From positions 1-64,000 of the forward strand of contig JAFYIE010000018.1 in assembly GCA_017538795.1 (NCBI GenBank): DNA of 64,000 nucleotides. Reading direction: 5' to 3'. The notes beneath the pieces were generated by a model. The model had not been told where the DNA came from. It made no database searches and saw only the letters and a list, made by a program, of their open reading frames with translations. Position numbers and translations under genes: made by a program. This DNA is from Bacteroidales bacterium (GTDB taxonomy: Bacteria; Bacteroidota; Bacteroidia; Bacteroidales; F082). This document shows positions 6,939 to 13,163 of the stretch, one piece after another. Within the stretch, counting starts at the first letter, position 1. Each line of letters starts with the position of its first letter.

Positions 6939-9716
6939 TTAGTTCGCGTCCTTCACAAGGCGGACGGAAAGACCGTAGTGGCGAGCATCAGAGTACTGAG
7001 GGTTCACCCCGTTGGAATAAAAATACATGCCATAAGCATTATCATCACTGGCATAGGAACTCGACCAATAATACCCCTCGATTTCTGCCTGACTGACCCC
7101 AGAATCATCATATTTTCCTGAGGCTGGAAGGAACACGCAGCCTGCGGCTTCAAGCGCTGCCCAGCCGGCAGTGGTGCACTGGGTGGTCCCCGTCGTCCAA
7201 CTGCTGGCGGCGGCGTTGATGGTACCCCATGTCACACCAGAAGGTGTATCACCGATACTTCCGTCAGGGAACAGAATGATACCTTTAACAGCCCAATCGT
7301 CGATGTTGATGCGGGCTTGGGTGTAGCGTGCATTGGAAGTGGAGTTGATTTCGTTTGCGGTGGTGCGGCTGTTGAAGATGTACTGCCACTCATTGTCGGT
7401 AGTGTTATTCTTCAGCGTGCGCCAGCCCGAATTCTGGGTATTGCCGCCGTTGCTGATGGCGTTATAGCCCCAGTCGGCCTTGCCTGCATTTTCACCAGCA
7501 CCGTCATACAGGTTCGTTGTAAGTGAACCGTATGGATTAAAATATTGACTATAATACGCCCACTCCCACGGCCGATATAATGTGGCGTGTCCTGTATAGT
7601 CTATGCCACTGGTACCCCATCGGTAGAGGTCAATCCAATCTGTATTTGACTCCGACAGGAAGTTGCCACCACCTATAAAGTCGTACTGATGTTCCGCAAA
7701 ACGCCAGATGCTTGTCGAAGCCTGGTACTGCAGGTTGCCCTGCGAGAAGTACACCTGTTTCGTGCTACTGACACTGAACTTGCCCGAGATAGCGCCTTGA
7801 GGTGCAGGCTCGTAGGTATATGGACTGGTGCTGATGGCACCCACTACGCCGCCGACGGTCACCGTGCCGCAAGAGCCGTAATCGCCTGCACCGATGCTGT
7901 TGGGAGCGCTATCGCCCTTCGTGGCTGTAACACGGGTCACTGTGTTCTGAATAGTGATGGTGCCGCAAGAGGTAGAAAAAAAACCGCCACCGATGCCCGC
8001 AGCCTGTTCTCCGCCTGTTGCTATGATTGTGCCACCACTGATAGTAATGGCACCGCAAGAGGATTCATTGAAACCGCTGCCGATGCCCGCAGCATACTGT
8101 CCACCCGTGGCCGTGATTGTGCCACCGCTGATGGTAATGGTACCGCAAGAGCAACCATTGCCGCCGCTGCCGATGCCCGCAGCATACTTTCCACCCGTAG
8201 CCGTAACGGTGCCGCCGCTGATGATGATATTGCCGCAGTTGATAGTATTATCTCCTTTATAACCGCCGCCGATACCCGCGCCGTAACCGTTGCTGCTGGC
8301 GTTAAGCGAGCCTGTACCCTGGATGGTGAGCGTAGAACCACTGGGAACATGAATGCCTGGGTAATCTACGTTGAATCCCTTAACGATGTTCGTGGTTCCA
8401 TCTGCCAAAATAATAGTGGCATCGCCTAAGCAGTTTAGACCGGCAAAGTCTCCGGAAGTCCAGGTACCACTACCGTTAATATTCGCATTATGCAGCGTCA
8501 CCGTGGCACCGGCGGCGATGGAAATCTGCATGTTCACAGCAAGCGTGCCTATCACAGTTTCGCCAGTGTTAATTATTTTATTTGCAATGATATCACCAAG
8601 ATCAACGATGTCTGTAGCTGTGTTAACATCCAAATCAATATCATCATCACCTTCGTGGTAATACTGGTTGGCTTCGATGGCGTGAATTTTGGGACGAGAG
8701 CCGTTATATGTGATATAAGTGCCATTCTGGGCATAAATCGAGCCGGCTGGACCTGCAGCCAACTCAGACTGCGGAAGCACGATAGCCCATTTCTCAACAT
8801 TAGTGCCGCTACCACCTTTCAGTTTAATGATTCCACCATCTTCTTTGTCGTAAGTGAAGCCATTATTCTGAGCATCATATGTTGCTTTAGAGAAGTCAAT
8901 AATCACCTTATTGTTCATGCCAGTGATGCAAATCGGCGAATTAGATGGCGTGGTAACGTTAAACTTCATAAGCGAGGCTTTGTTGTGAAGTCTGGCTGTA
9001 TATTGATTGCCTTCTGAAGGGTATGTTTGATCGGACGGAGCCATCGAAATGACAGGAAGATGTGGGTAATTGGTTTGGTCGCTGATGTTGACGGTGCATC
9101 CTGCATCTCCAACAGATAAAGAGCTATGATTGTTACCGAGGAAATAGAAATAAAGAGGTTGGCCTGTAGTAGGACCAGTGATGCTTCCGCTAAAATTTGT
9201 ACCATCGTGGGTTAATGTGCCGACATAATGGTCATTGCTTATTACAATTATTTGGTCACCATTTTCAAAAGTAACCATTGGACTGTTATATGGGTCAACA
9301 TTTGCTTTTGAACCTCCACCAACGTTGAGGGTTATGGCCACTTGGTTGCCACCTGAAGGTGAAATTGGCTCGACGGTTTTCTTTTTGCAGCTGGAGATGC
9401 CGAGAAGAATGACTATGGCTAATAATAATGCGGTTTTGGACGCATTTGATGCGTTTTTACGTGAACGACGGCGACGTGATATGGCGTAGCCTGCGCCTGC
9501 AGCGGTTAAGATTAAAAGGCCGCTGCCGAGAGGTGACTCGCCAAAATCGTCGTTTTGGATTCCATTGGTTGCTGTCCAAATGTTGATAGCATCACGATTA
9601 TCGTAGGTATCTTCGTTGTTACGGAAGAAGCCGTCGGAACGTTGGGCTATGGTTGATAGGCCTAAGAACATTAAAAGGGAAAGCGATATAGCTTTCGGGG
9701 ATAAAGATACTTTCAT
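6939..9716 (-). CDS. Large envelope protein with double N-terminal export signals and GGT-repeat carbohydrate-binding-like domain
   Basis: The 925-residue protein starts with a signal peptide (MKVSLSPKAISLSLLMFLGLSTIAQ). About 40 residues later comes PLGSGLLILTAAGAGYAISRRRRSRK, a hydrophobic stretch plus basic cluster that looks like the end of a small membrane or sorted protein. A second export-like segment with a lipobox (LLLAIVILLGISSCKKK) follows. The mature part has a fimbrillin-like region of unknown role, then three near-identical 30-residue repeats (ISGGTITATGGQYAAGIGSG...SCGT). The last ~270 residues resemble the Fibrobacter succinogenes paralogous / DUF1566-like fold (GKFSVSSTKQVYFSQGNLQ ... 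GYYWSSSYASDDNAYGMYF ... SVRLVKD). It is probably surface exposed. The tandem signals suggest fusion of two genes. No enzymatic motif was recognised. Confidence 0.7.
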   Translation of the reverse strand: MKVSLSPKAISLSLLMFLGLSTIAQRSDGFFRNNEDTYDNRDAINIWTATNGIQNDDFGESPLGSGLLILTAAGAGYAISRRRRSRKNASNASKTALLLAIVILLGISSCKKKTVEPISPSGGNQVAITLNVGGGSKANVDPYNSPMVTFENGDQIIVISNDHYVGTLTHDGTNFSGSITGPTTGQPLYFYFLGNNHSSLSVGDAGCTVNISDQTNYPHLPVISMAPSDQTYPSEGNQYTARLHNKASLMKFNVTTPSNSPICITGMNNKVIIDFSKATYDAQNNGFTYDKEDGGIIKLKGGSGTNVEKWAIVLPQSELAAGPAGSIYAQNGTYITYNGSRPKIHAIEANQYYHEGDDDIDLDVNTATDIVDLGDIIANKIINTGETVIGTLAVNMQISIAAGATVTLHNANINGSGTWTSGDFAGLNCLGDATIILADGTTNIVKGFNVDYPGIHVPSGSTLTIQGTGSLNASSNGYGAGIGGGYKGDNTINCGNIIISGGTVTATGGKYAAGIGSGGNGCSCGTITISGGTITATGGQYAAGIGSGFNESSCGAITISGGTIIATGGEQAAGIGGGFFSTSCGTITIQNTVTRVTATKGDSAPNSIGAGDYGSCGTVTVGGVVGAISTSPYTYEPAPQGAISGKFSVSSTKQVYFSQGNLQYQASTSIWRFAEHQYDFIGGGNFLSESNTDWIDLYRWGTSGIDYTGHATLYRPWEWAYYSQYFNPYGSLTTNLYDGAGENAGKADWGYNAISNGGNTQNSGWRTLKNNTTDNEWQYIFNSRTTANEINSTSNARYTQARINIDDWAVKGIILFPDGSIGDTPSGVTWGTINAAASSWTTGTTQCTTAGWAALEAAGCVFLPASGKYDDSGVSQAEIEGYYWSSSYASDDNAYGMYFYSNGVNPQYSDARHYGLSVRLVKDAN
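7951..8238 (-). repeat. 90-bp tandem repeat inside the envelope protein gene
   Basis: Matching blocks begin 90 bases apart (for example near 8011, 8101 and 8191), each encoding 30 residues of the form ISGGTITATGGxxAAGIGSGxxxxSCGT. The copies differ by scattered substitutions. Such in-frame repeats can change copy number by recombination or slippage. Confidence 0.85.
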
Positions 9717-10162
9717 TAGTCAGTTAATCAGTTTATTTTTGAGGTTGCAAAATTATAAAAAATTGATATACAATGAGAAAAAATTTCTCGGAGGACTAAG
9801 AGAACTCGGTTTTGTCCTGAAATAGATTGACATCAGAAGCTGTAAACAAGAATCAGGACGAGAGATAGTCAAGGTGTTCAGTATCAATTGAATCAGGAAT
9901 CAGTCCTGAATATGGTTTGCAGTCAAAAAGAGACCTTCAAAGCAGCGGAAACGCTTGAATTTATTAACAATCACGAAAGGAAGCCACACCTAAAAGGGTG
10001 GGTTGGGTGGGGAAGCGACATTGTCGGCAAATTCTTGAGTGAAGTGAAGCGTCTAACGGAGCGAAGTGGAGTTTGACGATGAACGAAACGAAAGATTTTG
10101 CCTTAGTGCAGAAACTTTCAATAGAAGCCTAGAACCAAAAATGGGACATTGTGTTTTGCTGT

Positions 10163-10229
10163 AGCAGCATGAGTGTAGCGTCAGCCGAGGGTTCCCACTG
10201 GGATACGGCTGTCGCTATACTGATGCTGC
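10163..10229. other. Long imperfect hairpin
   Basis: Three successive stem blocks pair: GCAGCAT (10164-10170) with ATGCTGC (10223-10229), GTAGCG (10175-10180) with CGCTAT (10213-10218, one G-U pair), and CAGCCG (10182-10187) with CGGCTG (10206-10211). The apical loop is about 18 bases. The agreement of several blocks in register supports a genuine cruciform or RNA structure. Confidence 0.6.
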
Positions 10230-10367
10230 GCCATTCAATGAAGTCAGTAAACGTTGTGCTTTGCAGTTGCTAAAAACATGTGGGTCTGGGCAAGGGAGGG
10301 AAGAGAAACGACCGGACGCAGCTCAAGTGAGGTCGCTTTGCGCACGCCGCCGAATGACAATGAGGCG

Positions 10368-10414
10368 CCCCCAGAAAAACGGCGGAACGGAGGTGGAGAC
10401 GTTTTTTCTGGGGG
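10368..10414. other. Hairpin with 13-bp stem
   Basis: CCCCCAGAAAAAC (10368-10380) pairs with GTTTTTTCTGGGGG (10401-10414) around a 20-base loop, with one bulged T. No T-run follows on either strand, so it is not a classical terminator. Confidence 0.55.
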
Positions 10415-10719
10415 TTGCGCGCGACGCGCGCTGCGACCAGCGCCGCCAGGAGAAGCCCGGACCTGATAAGGGAGGGCGACTGGCGGTTAGTGGCAAAAAT
10501 TTTTGGTGCCCGTGCACATTGAATTAGTGCAGGAACTTTCAATGCGCCAAAGAATTTTTGACACCGCTGGGCGCACCGGGCGGCGCGCTTTAACACAAGG
10601 GGCTGGCGGCTGGGATTTGGATGCAGTGGCGTTGTGTTGTGCCTTTCCATGAAAAGATGCAGAAGCGAACAAGTTTGCAGCACCCCCAGCCGAGAGGCAG
10701 CCCCGAGCGAGCGACCAAG

Positions 10720-10923
10720 CTGCCGCCTAAAAGCCTTTTTGAAATACATTTGAATTTTACGATAACATGGGCGCGAGACGAGAACCAACAATTGTGCGGA
10801 GACACAAAACGTGAGACCCCATGCAAGGGCGGAGCAAAAAAATACTACCCCGATAGGGGTGGAGATTTTTTTAGCGACGCTTGTTATACCCTTGCAGGGG
10901 GCAAAAAGGCTTTTAAGGCAGCG
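10720..10923. repeat. Nested inverted-repeat element (MITE-like or structured RNA)
   Basis: The outer arms are CTGCCGCCTAAAAGCCTTTTT (10720-10740, shown here as 21 bases in two parts: CTGCCGCCT and AAAAGCCTTTTT) and the near-complement at 10903-10923, with a 12-bp perfect core. Inside, CCCCATGCAAGGG (10817-10829) pairs with CCCTTGCAGGGG (10889-10900). Further in, A7 (10835-10841) faces T7 (10866-10872), and ACCCC/GGGGT closes a GATA tetraloop at 10846-10860. The nested, in-register pairing suggests one folding unit of about 200 bases. It could be a non-autonomous transposable element or a non-coding RNA; no target-site duplication was identified. Confidence 0.5.
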
Positions 10924-11090
10924 CGGAAGCGAACACCGCTTTCCCGCCTACACACATTCACACTGGGCAGGAACATTGTGTAGAAGCAGAAACCTTCAAT
11001 ACATTATTATAAAACGGAACATTTGAAAAGCGGCTAAACGGGACACTTTATTTTGTAGAAACCATCAAGCCGCGGAGGATACCTTTATGT

Positions 11091-12158
11091 TTATTTGTCG
11101 GATTGCTCTGGTGGAAGTGTGCGGTTTTCCCAACGTTTGCGAGCTGCTTCGATGTTTTTGATGAGTTGTTCTCTTGATGGCAGCTCGGTTAGGTATTGGG
11201 CTACTTTGATGCCTGACTTGTCGAGTTGCAGGAGCTCGATTTGTTCTTCACTGCCTTCGGTGCAGAGCAACAGTCCAAGTGGTGATTCTTCGCCCGGTTC
11301 CATCTCATTTTGCTCCAGCCAACGGAGATAGAGTTCCATTTGGCCTTTGTAGGCTGCTTGGAAACGACCTTTTTTGAGGTCGATGGCGATGAGACGGTGC
11401 AAACGACGATGATAGAACAACAGATCGAGATAGAAATCCTCTCCATCGATAATCATGCGCTTTTGACGGGCAACAAAGCTGAATCCGTTGCCTAACTCGA
11501 TGATGAACTGCTCTAAATGGGCGACAAGACAATCTTCGAGGGTCTTTTCACTGTACATGCCTTTCAGACCTGTAAATTCTAAGAAATAAGGACTTTTGAA
11601 TACAAGGTCAGGAGTAAGAGTGTTGTTTTCACGAAGGCCGGTAAGCTCTTTTTTGATTAGTTCATCGGGTTTGCCACTGATGGCCGAGCGTTCGAAAAGC
11701 ATTCCATCGATTTCCTTGCGGAGCTGGCGAACTGACCAAAGTTCGGAAGCGGCAAGCGTTAGATAAAACTCACGTTGAAGTTCATCTTTCAATGGTATAA
11801 CTTCCACAAAATGAGACCATGACAATTGTCGCGACAGCTGCGCGACAATTTGAAAATCGGGTATTATTTGTGCAAATTGCATCATTCGACGGATGCTTTT
11901 TTCATCAAAACCTTTGGTGCCAAAATCTTCCTGTAATTGTCGCGACACTGTCACGACAATTTGTTTGCCGTATTCGGCACGTTCATTTCCAAGGACTTCG
12001 CGGTTGATACGTTCGCCGATATGCCAGTACATGAGGGTGAGCTCGGTGTTGACGTTGGCTGCGACACGGTTGCGGGCATCGTTGATGATTTGGCGCAGGT
12101 CGTTGACAAGCGGTGTAAGGCTTGGAGTTGGCAAAGGATTGATGTTGTTTTCGTCCAT
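11091..12158 (-). CDS. YhcG-type PDDEXK nuclease domain protein (DUF1016)
   Basis: This 355-residue protein has the two domains of the YhcG family: an N-terminal helical DUF1016 domain (INDARNRVAANVNTELTLMYWHIGERINREVL ... SWSHFVEVIPLKDELQREFY) and a C-terminal PD-(D/E)XK nuclease domain. The likely nuclease motif is FYLDLLFYHRRLHRL followed by IAIDLKKG, with the motif aspartates and a lysine in place. Family members often occur in mobile or defence regions, sometimes next to type I restriction genes; their role is poorly known. The ATG at 12158 is chosen because a TATTTTTG -7 box at 12184-12191 leaves little room for the longer frame (to 12194). It stands alone and leftward, at the edge of the accessory region. 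Confidence 0.8.
   Translation of the reverse strand: MDENNINPLPTPSLTPLVNDLRQIINDARNRVAANVNTELTLMYWHIGERINREVLGNERAEYGKQIVVTVSRQLQEDFGTKGFDEKSIRRMMQFAQIIPDFQIVAQLSRQLSWSHFVEVIPLKDELQREFYLTLAASELWSVRQLRKEIDGMLFERSAISGKPDELIKKELTGLRENNTLTPDLVFKSPYFLEFTGLKGMYSEKTLEDCLVAHLEQFIIELGNGFSFVARQKRMIIDGEDFYLDLLFYHRRLHRLIAIDLKKGRFQAAYKGQMELYLRWLEQNEMEPGEESPLGLLLCTEGSEEQIELLQLDKSGIKVAQYLTELPSREQLIKNIEAARKRWENRTLPPEQSDK
11824..11962. repeat. Two related inverted repeats inside the YhcG-type gene
   Basis: AATTGTCGCG (11824-11833) and CGCGACAATT (11841-11850) form a perfect 10-bp inverted repeat around ACAGCTG. AATTGTCG (11936-11943) and CGACAATT (11955-11962) form a second, with a similar core. Both lie in codons for IVAQLSRQL / IVVTVSRQL. 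They may be DNA-binding sites or only a consequence of the repeated peptide. Confidence 0.55.
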
Positions 12159-12183
12159 GATGTGGAATGATTTTTTACTTTTG

Positions 12184-12191
12184 CAAAAATA
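12184..12191 (-). promoter_or_regulatory. Promoter of the YhcG-type gene
   Basis: TATTTTTG on the minus strand, with ATTG 19 bases further upstream (12211-12214) as a near-consensus -33. The start codon chosen is 26 bases downstream. Confidence 0.65.
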
Positions 12192-12330
12192 CAACTTTTT
12201 GGAATAACAACAATTGTTATGATGCTTGTTTTTGTTGTTGGTTATGTATCAATGAATTGTGGAATGGTACATTTATTGCGATGGCATCACATTATTTTTA
12301 CTTTTTGTTTCTTCGTATTAAAAAAATTCT

Positions 12331-12338
12331 TATCTTTG
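12331..12338 (+). promoter_or_regulatory. -7 element of the 92-residue protein gene
   Basis: TATCTTTG matches TAnnTTTG and lies 26 bases before the ATG at 12364. A TTTG at 12304-12307 is 23 bases further upstream, slightly longer than the preferred spacing. Confidence 0.6.
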
Positions 12339-12363
12339 TAGCTGAAAATCAAAAACATATAAT

Positions 12364-12642
12364 ATGGCAAGCATTCAAGATATTCACGCTTTTGAAGAGA
12401 AGATTTACGACATCGTTCAGGATTATATTGATGAAAATTACGATGTTGACGACGTTTTGGCTATTGGTATGCGTTGTGGTAGAATCAATATGAAAGCTGA
12501 TGCCAAAGAAGCAATTAAGATTGGAAAAACAACGGAAATTTATCCTCTGAAGGATTTGGTGCGTTTAGATGACGAAGGCCAAAAAGAGCCAGACGTGGAT
12601 AAGATAAACGAGATAGCTAACAGTTGGGTGTTTTTAGATTAG
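12364..12642 (+). CDS. Small conserved-looking hypothetical protein
   Basis: This is an acidic 92-residue protein (MASIQDIHAFEEKIYDIVQDYIDENYDVDDVLAIG ... VDKINEIANSWVFLD) with no signal peptide, membrane segment or recognisable motif. The composition is normal and it has its own Bacteroidota promoter, so I believe it is real. It converges on the vsr gene, and the two stop codons overlap (TAG at 12640-12642 on this strand, TAA at 12639-12641 on the other). It may mark the left edge of the inserted defence cargo, or be part of it. No function is proposed. Confidence 0.6.
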   Translation: MASIQDIHAFEEKIYDIVQDYIDENYDVDDVLAIGMRCGRINMKADAKEAIKIGKTTEIYPLKDLVRLDDEGQKEPDVDKINEIANSWVFLD

Positions 12643-13154
12643 AATCCATAATCAGCATCGGCTTCTGCTGCCATTTGGAAAGCGTCTTCATCAACCTTGA
12701 TGTACTCTTTGATTTTGGGGCTAATGGTTGCTAAACAATAATTGTGCAGCAATACCTCAACTTGTTGCATGGTGGTCTCAAATAGTTTGGTTACAAGTTC
12801 GCATTCCCAAAGAACCAGAACTTGCCAGCCATTTTCTTTTAAGACCTGATAGTTCTGCTTGTCTCTTTCCTGATTACGATGGATTTTTGTTTTCCAGAAT
12901 TCTACGTTTGACTTTGGCATTTTGAATTTTTCACAACCTTCATGACCATGCCAAAAGCAGCCGTTAACAAAGATGGCTGTGCGGTAGCGACGCATAACAA
13001 TATCTGGTTTTCCAGGCACACCTTTAACATTCAACCTATACCTATAACCATGAGTCCACAACCATTGACGCACCTTCAGCTCAGGCTTGGTGTCTTTAGA
13101 GTGGATGCGGGACATACATGTGTGCCGCTGTTGTTTTGTCATGATATCGGTCAT
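12639..13154 (-). CDS. vsr: Very short patch repair endonuclease
   Basis: The 171-residue protein is a Vsr endonuclease (PF03852). It has the N-terminal RHTCMSRIHSKDTKPEL motif, the catalytic region GVPGKPDIVMRRYRTAIFVN with the metal-binding aspartate, and GCFWHGHEGC with the histidines and zinc-site cysteines. Vsr nicks DNA at T:G mismatches made when 5-methylcytosine deaminates and so protects the sites of a Dcm-type methylase. Here it is the last gene of the operon that begins with a cytosine methyltransferase, nine bases after the AIPR gene, as expected for that pairing. It could also supply nuclease activity to the defence system. Confidence 0.93.
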   Translation of the reverse strand: MTDIMTKQQRHTCMSRIHSKDTKPELKVRQWLWTHGYRYRLNVKGVPGKPDIVMRRYRTAIFVNGCFWHGHEGCEKFKMPKSNVEFWKTKIHRNQERDKQNYQVLKENGWQVLVLWECELVTKLFETTMQQVEVLLHNYCLATISPKIKEYIKVDEDAFQMAAEADADYGF

Positions 13155-13163
13155 GTATTATGA

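Larger units (their letters stand above)
10103..10543. repeat. Pair of 20-bp direct repeats
   Basis: TTAGTGCAG(A/G)AACTTTCAAT occurs at 10103-10122 and again at 10524-10543, 19 of 20 bases identical, 421 bases apart. A weaker form (CAGAAACCTTCAAT) occurs near 10987. They bracket the two hairpins of this region. Confidence 0.7.
9717..11090. other. 1.4-kb gene-free, hairpin-rich intergenic region
   Basis: The first ~50 bases carry the promoter of the leftward envelope gene (TAATTTTG on the minus strand, 9748-9755). The rest has no credible gene. Overlapping open frames around 10250-10990 exist on both strands but are arginine/proline-rich and without domains, which is usual for GC-rich non-coding DNA. 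The tract is GC-rich compared with its neighbours from about 10300 to 10950. It contains several strong hairpins and nested inverted repeats (listed separately) and a recurring AACyTTCAAT motif (10113-10122, 10534-10543, 10990s). It may be a mosaic of dispersed repeats or contain structured RNA. Confidence 0.6.

Noticed and set aside
7951-8238. Regular 90-bp repeats considered as a CRISPR array
   Set aside because: Whole units are repeated with no unique spacers, they are in frame and encode protein repeats, and no cas genes are present.
10163-10229. Hairpin considered as a tRNA-like gene because of GGTTCCCACTGGGAT
   Set aside because: No cloverleaf, anticodon arm or acceptor stem can be drawn; a single long hairpin explains it.
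10270-10791. 173-codon leftward frame in the gene-free tract
   Set aside because: Arg/Ser/Pro-rich, overlapped by several other frames, crosses strong hairpins; treated as non-coding.
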